13,791 nucleotides of DNA from Burkholderiales bacterium (lineage in GTDB: Bacteria > Pseudomonadota > Gammaproteobacteria > Burkholderiales > Burkholderiaceae_B). Positions 13,048 to 13,791 of this stretch are shown here, in pieces. The notes under the pieces were generated by a model. The model worked only from the letters and a program-made list of their open reading frames with translations, was not told the DNA's origin and did no database searches. The position numbers and the translations under genes are program-made. How positions within the stretch are numbered: the first letter of the stretch is position 1; each line of letters begins with the position of its first letter. The stretch spans positions 1 through 13,791 of the forward strand of contig SXZD01000295.1 in the NCBI GenBank assembly GCA_005788065.1, in the 5' to 3' direction.

Positions 13048-13791
13048 CAGGCACGTTTGATATCAGACAGGTTGATGACCCGAGAATCGCCGCAGAGTTC
13101 CTTCAGTTCATACAGCAGTTGCAGGGCTGCCTTGGGCGAGAGTTGATCCAGGTCAGTTGCTGCGATGGTTTGAGCGACATCCTGCGCGTTTTGCGCATGC
13201 TGGGCACTGTTTGCGAGGGCTGCAAAGGCGCTGTCGGTTGGCTGCATGCCTGCTGCGTCAAACAGGCTGCCCTGTGGTGTCTGTTGGACCTGAGCCTGTT
13301 CCAAAGCCTGCAGGCGCTTTTGGGCCTGCCGGATCAGGGCGGGGGGAAGCCCCGCGAGTTTTGCCACCTGTATGCCGAAGCTGCGCGATGCAGGTCCGGC
13401 TTGAACGCTGTGCAGGAAAACCAGATTGTGACCGTGCTCCGTTGCGCTCAGGTGCACGTTGACGGCTTCGGCATGTTCCTCCGCCAGTGCGGTGATTTCA
13501 AAATAATGCGTGGCAAACAGGGTCAGGCTCTGGTTGCGCGATACGAGTTGACGCGCAATTTCCCATGCCAGCGACAGCCCGTCGAAGGTGCTGGTGCCGC
13601 GACCGATTTCATCCATGATCACCAGACTGTTGGCGGTGGCCTGACGCAGGATGGTGGCGGCCTCCGTCATTTCCACCATGAAGGTGGAGCGACCGCCGGC
13701 CAGATCATCGGATGCACCAATGCGCGTGAATATGCGATCCAGCAGTCCGATCTGCGCGCGACGTGCGGGTACGAAACACCCGATGTGCGCC
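13047..13791 (-). CDS. mutS: DNA mismatch repair protein MutS, C-terminal part (cut by window edge)
   Basis: The last 247 residues or so of MutS, which recognises mismatches and uses ATP to recruit MutL. The visible part starts at AHIGCFVPARRAQIG, just after where the Walker A loop would be, so that loop lies outside the window. Next come IFTRIGASDDLAGGRSTFMVEMTEA (the ATPase signature region), the Walker B and D-loop MDEIGRGTSTFDGLSLAW (codons near 13565-13616) and THYFEI (H-loop). A helix-turn-helix region follows, then a low-complexity Q/A linker and a short conserved end (LYELKEL). The frame is open to the window's end, so the protein continues. The stop TGA at 13047-13049 overlaps the next gene's start. 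All catalytic motifs in view are intact. Confidence 0.97.
   Translation of the reverse strand, partial: AHIGCFVPARRAQIGLLDRIFTRIGASDDLAGGRSTFMVEMTEAATILRQATANSLVIMDEIGRGTSTFDGLSLAWEIARQLVSRNQSLTLFATHYFEITALAEEHAEAVNVHLSATEHGHNLVFLHSVQAGPASRSFGIQVAKLAGLPPALIRQAQKRLQALEQAQVQQTPQGSLFDAAGMQPTDSAFAALANSAQHAQNAQDVAQTIAATDLDQLSPKAALQLLYELKELCGDSRVINLSDIKRA

Noticed and set aside
12280..13146. 288-codon open frame antisense to the metallophosphoesterase and mutS end
   Set aside because: It crosses two real genes on the other strand and shows no domain or start signal.
1..13791. A defence island, mobile element, CRISPR array or other new multi-gene system
   Set aside because: All long genes match housekeeping families. 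There are no direct repeat arrays, transposase or recombinase genes, tRNA-linked attachment sites or abrupt composition changes.

Overview
The window is a gene-dense, GC-rich stretch of proteobacterial chromosome. The gene content and order suggest Burkholderiales, probably Alcaligenaceae or a close relative: an eno-ftsB junction, a dapA-bamC-metallo-beta-lactamase run, a DUF455 ferritin-like gene, an rnm-yciO pair and a mutS end. That placement is an inference from gene families and from beta-type protein features, such as the ~400-residue TrpRS with its long insert and the long BamC. It does not come from a database search. I see no tRNA, rRNA, CRISPR array, insertion sequence or prophage. 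This is core housekeeping DNA, and I do not see an obvious new multi-gene system.

Layout. Positions 1-420 (+) hold the last codons of enolase and the division protein FtsB. Positions 431-1998 (-) hold a two-gene unit, gamma-carbonic anhydrase then hslO (Hsp33), running head-on into ftsB with only 10 bp between. From 2084 to 9579 everything reads on the + strand: DUF455 ferritin-like protein, RNase AM (rnm), YciO-type YrdC protein, site-2-type membrane protease, trpS, dapA, bamC and an MBL-fold hydrolase. This run ends at a strong bidirectional terminator at 9650-9678. It is shared with a tiny Ala/Pro-rich lipoprotein gene read from the other side (9701-9901, -), which has the best promoter in the window. 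A 259-bp gene-free stretch (9902-10160) follows. Next come a JmjC/cupin ribosomal oxygenase (-) and, divergent from it, a SlyD-type prolyl isomerase (+). The window closes with a secreted metallophosphoesterase whose start codon overlaps the stop of mutS (both -). MutS is cut by the window edge.

How the genes fit together. Much of the content concerns making and quality-controlling ribosomes and proteins: RNase AM (rRNA 5' ends), YciO, TrpRS, an L16-hydroxylase-like oxygenase, SlyD and Hsp33. A second theme is the envelope: FtsB, the DapA lysine/DAP precursor pathway, BamC of the outer-membrane assembly machine, the membrane protease and two exported proteins.

The most interesting details are small. 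TrpRS carries a Cys pattern (C-x21-C-x6-C-x2-C) almost identical to that of the [4Fe-4S] TrpRS of Thermotoga maritima. Two genes (rnm and the membrane protease) have extended -10 promoters placed so that transcription should begin at or next to the ATG, which predicts leaderless mRNAs. The dapA leader holds a 14-codon reading frame ending in an ATGA overlap with dapA. The small lipoprotein gene combines a near-consensus promoter, a leader hairpin, a strong ribosome binding site and a strong terminator.
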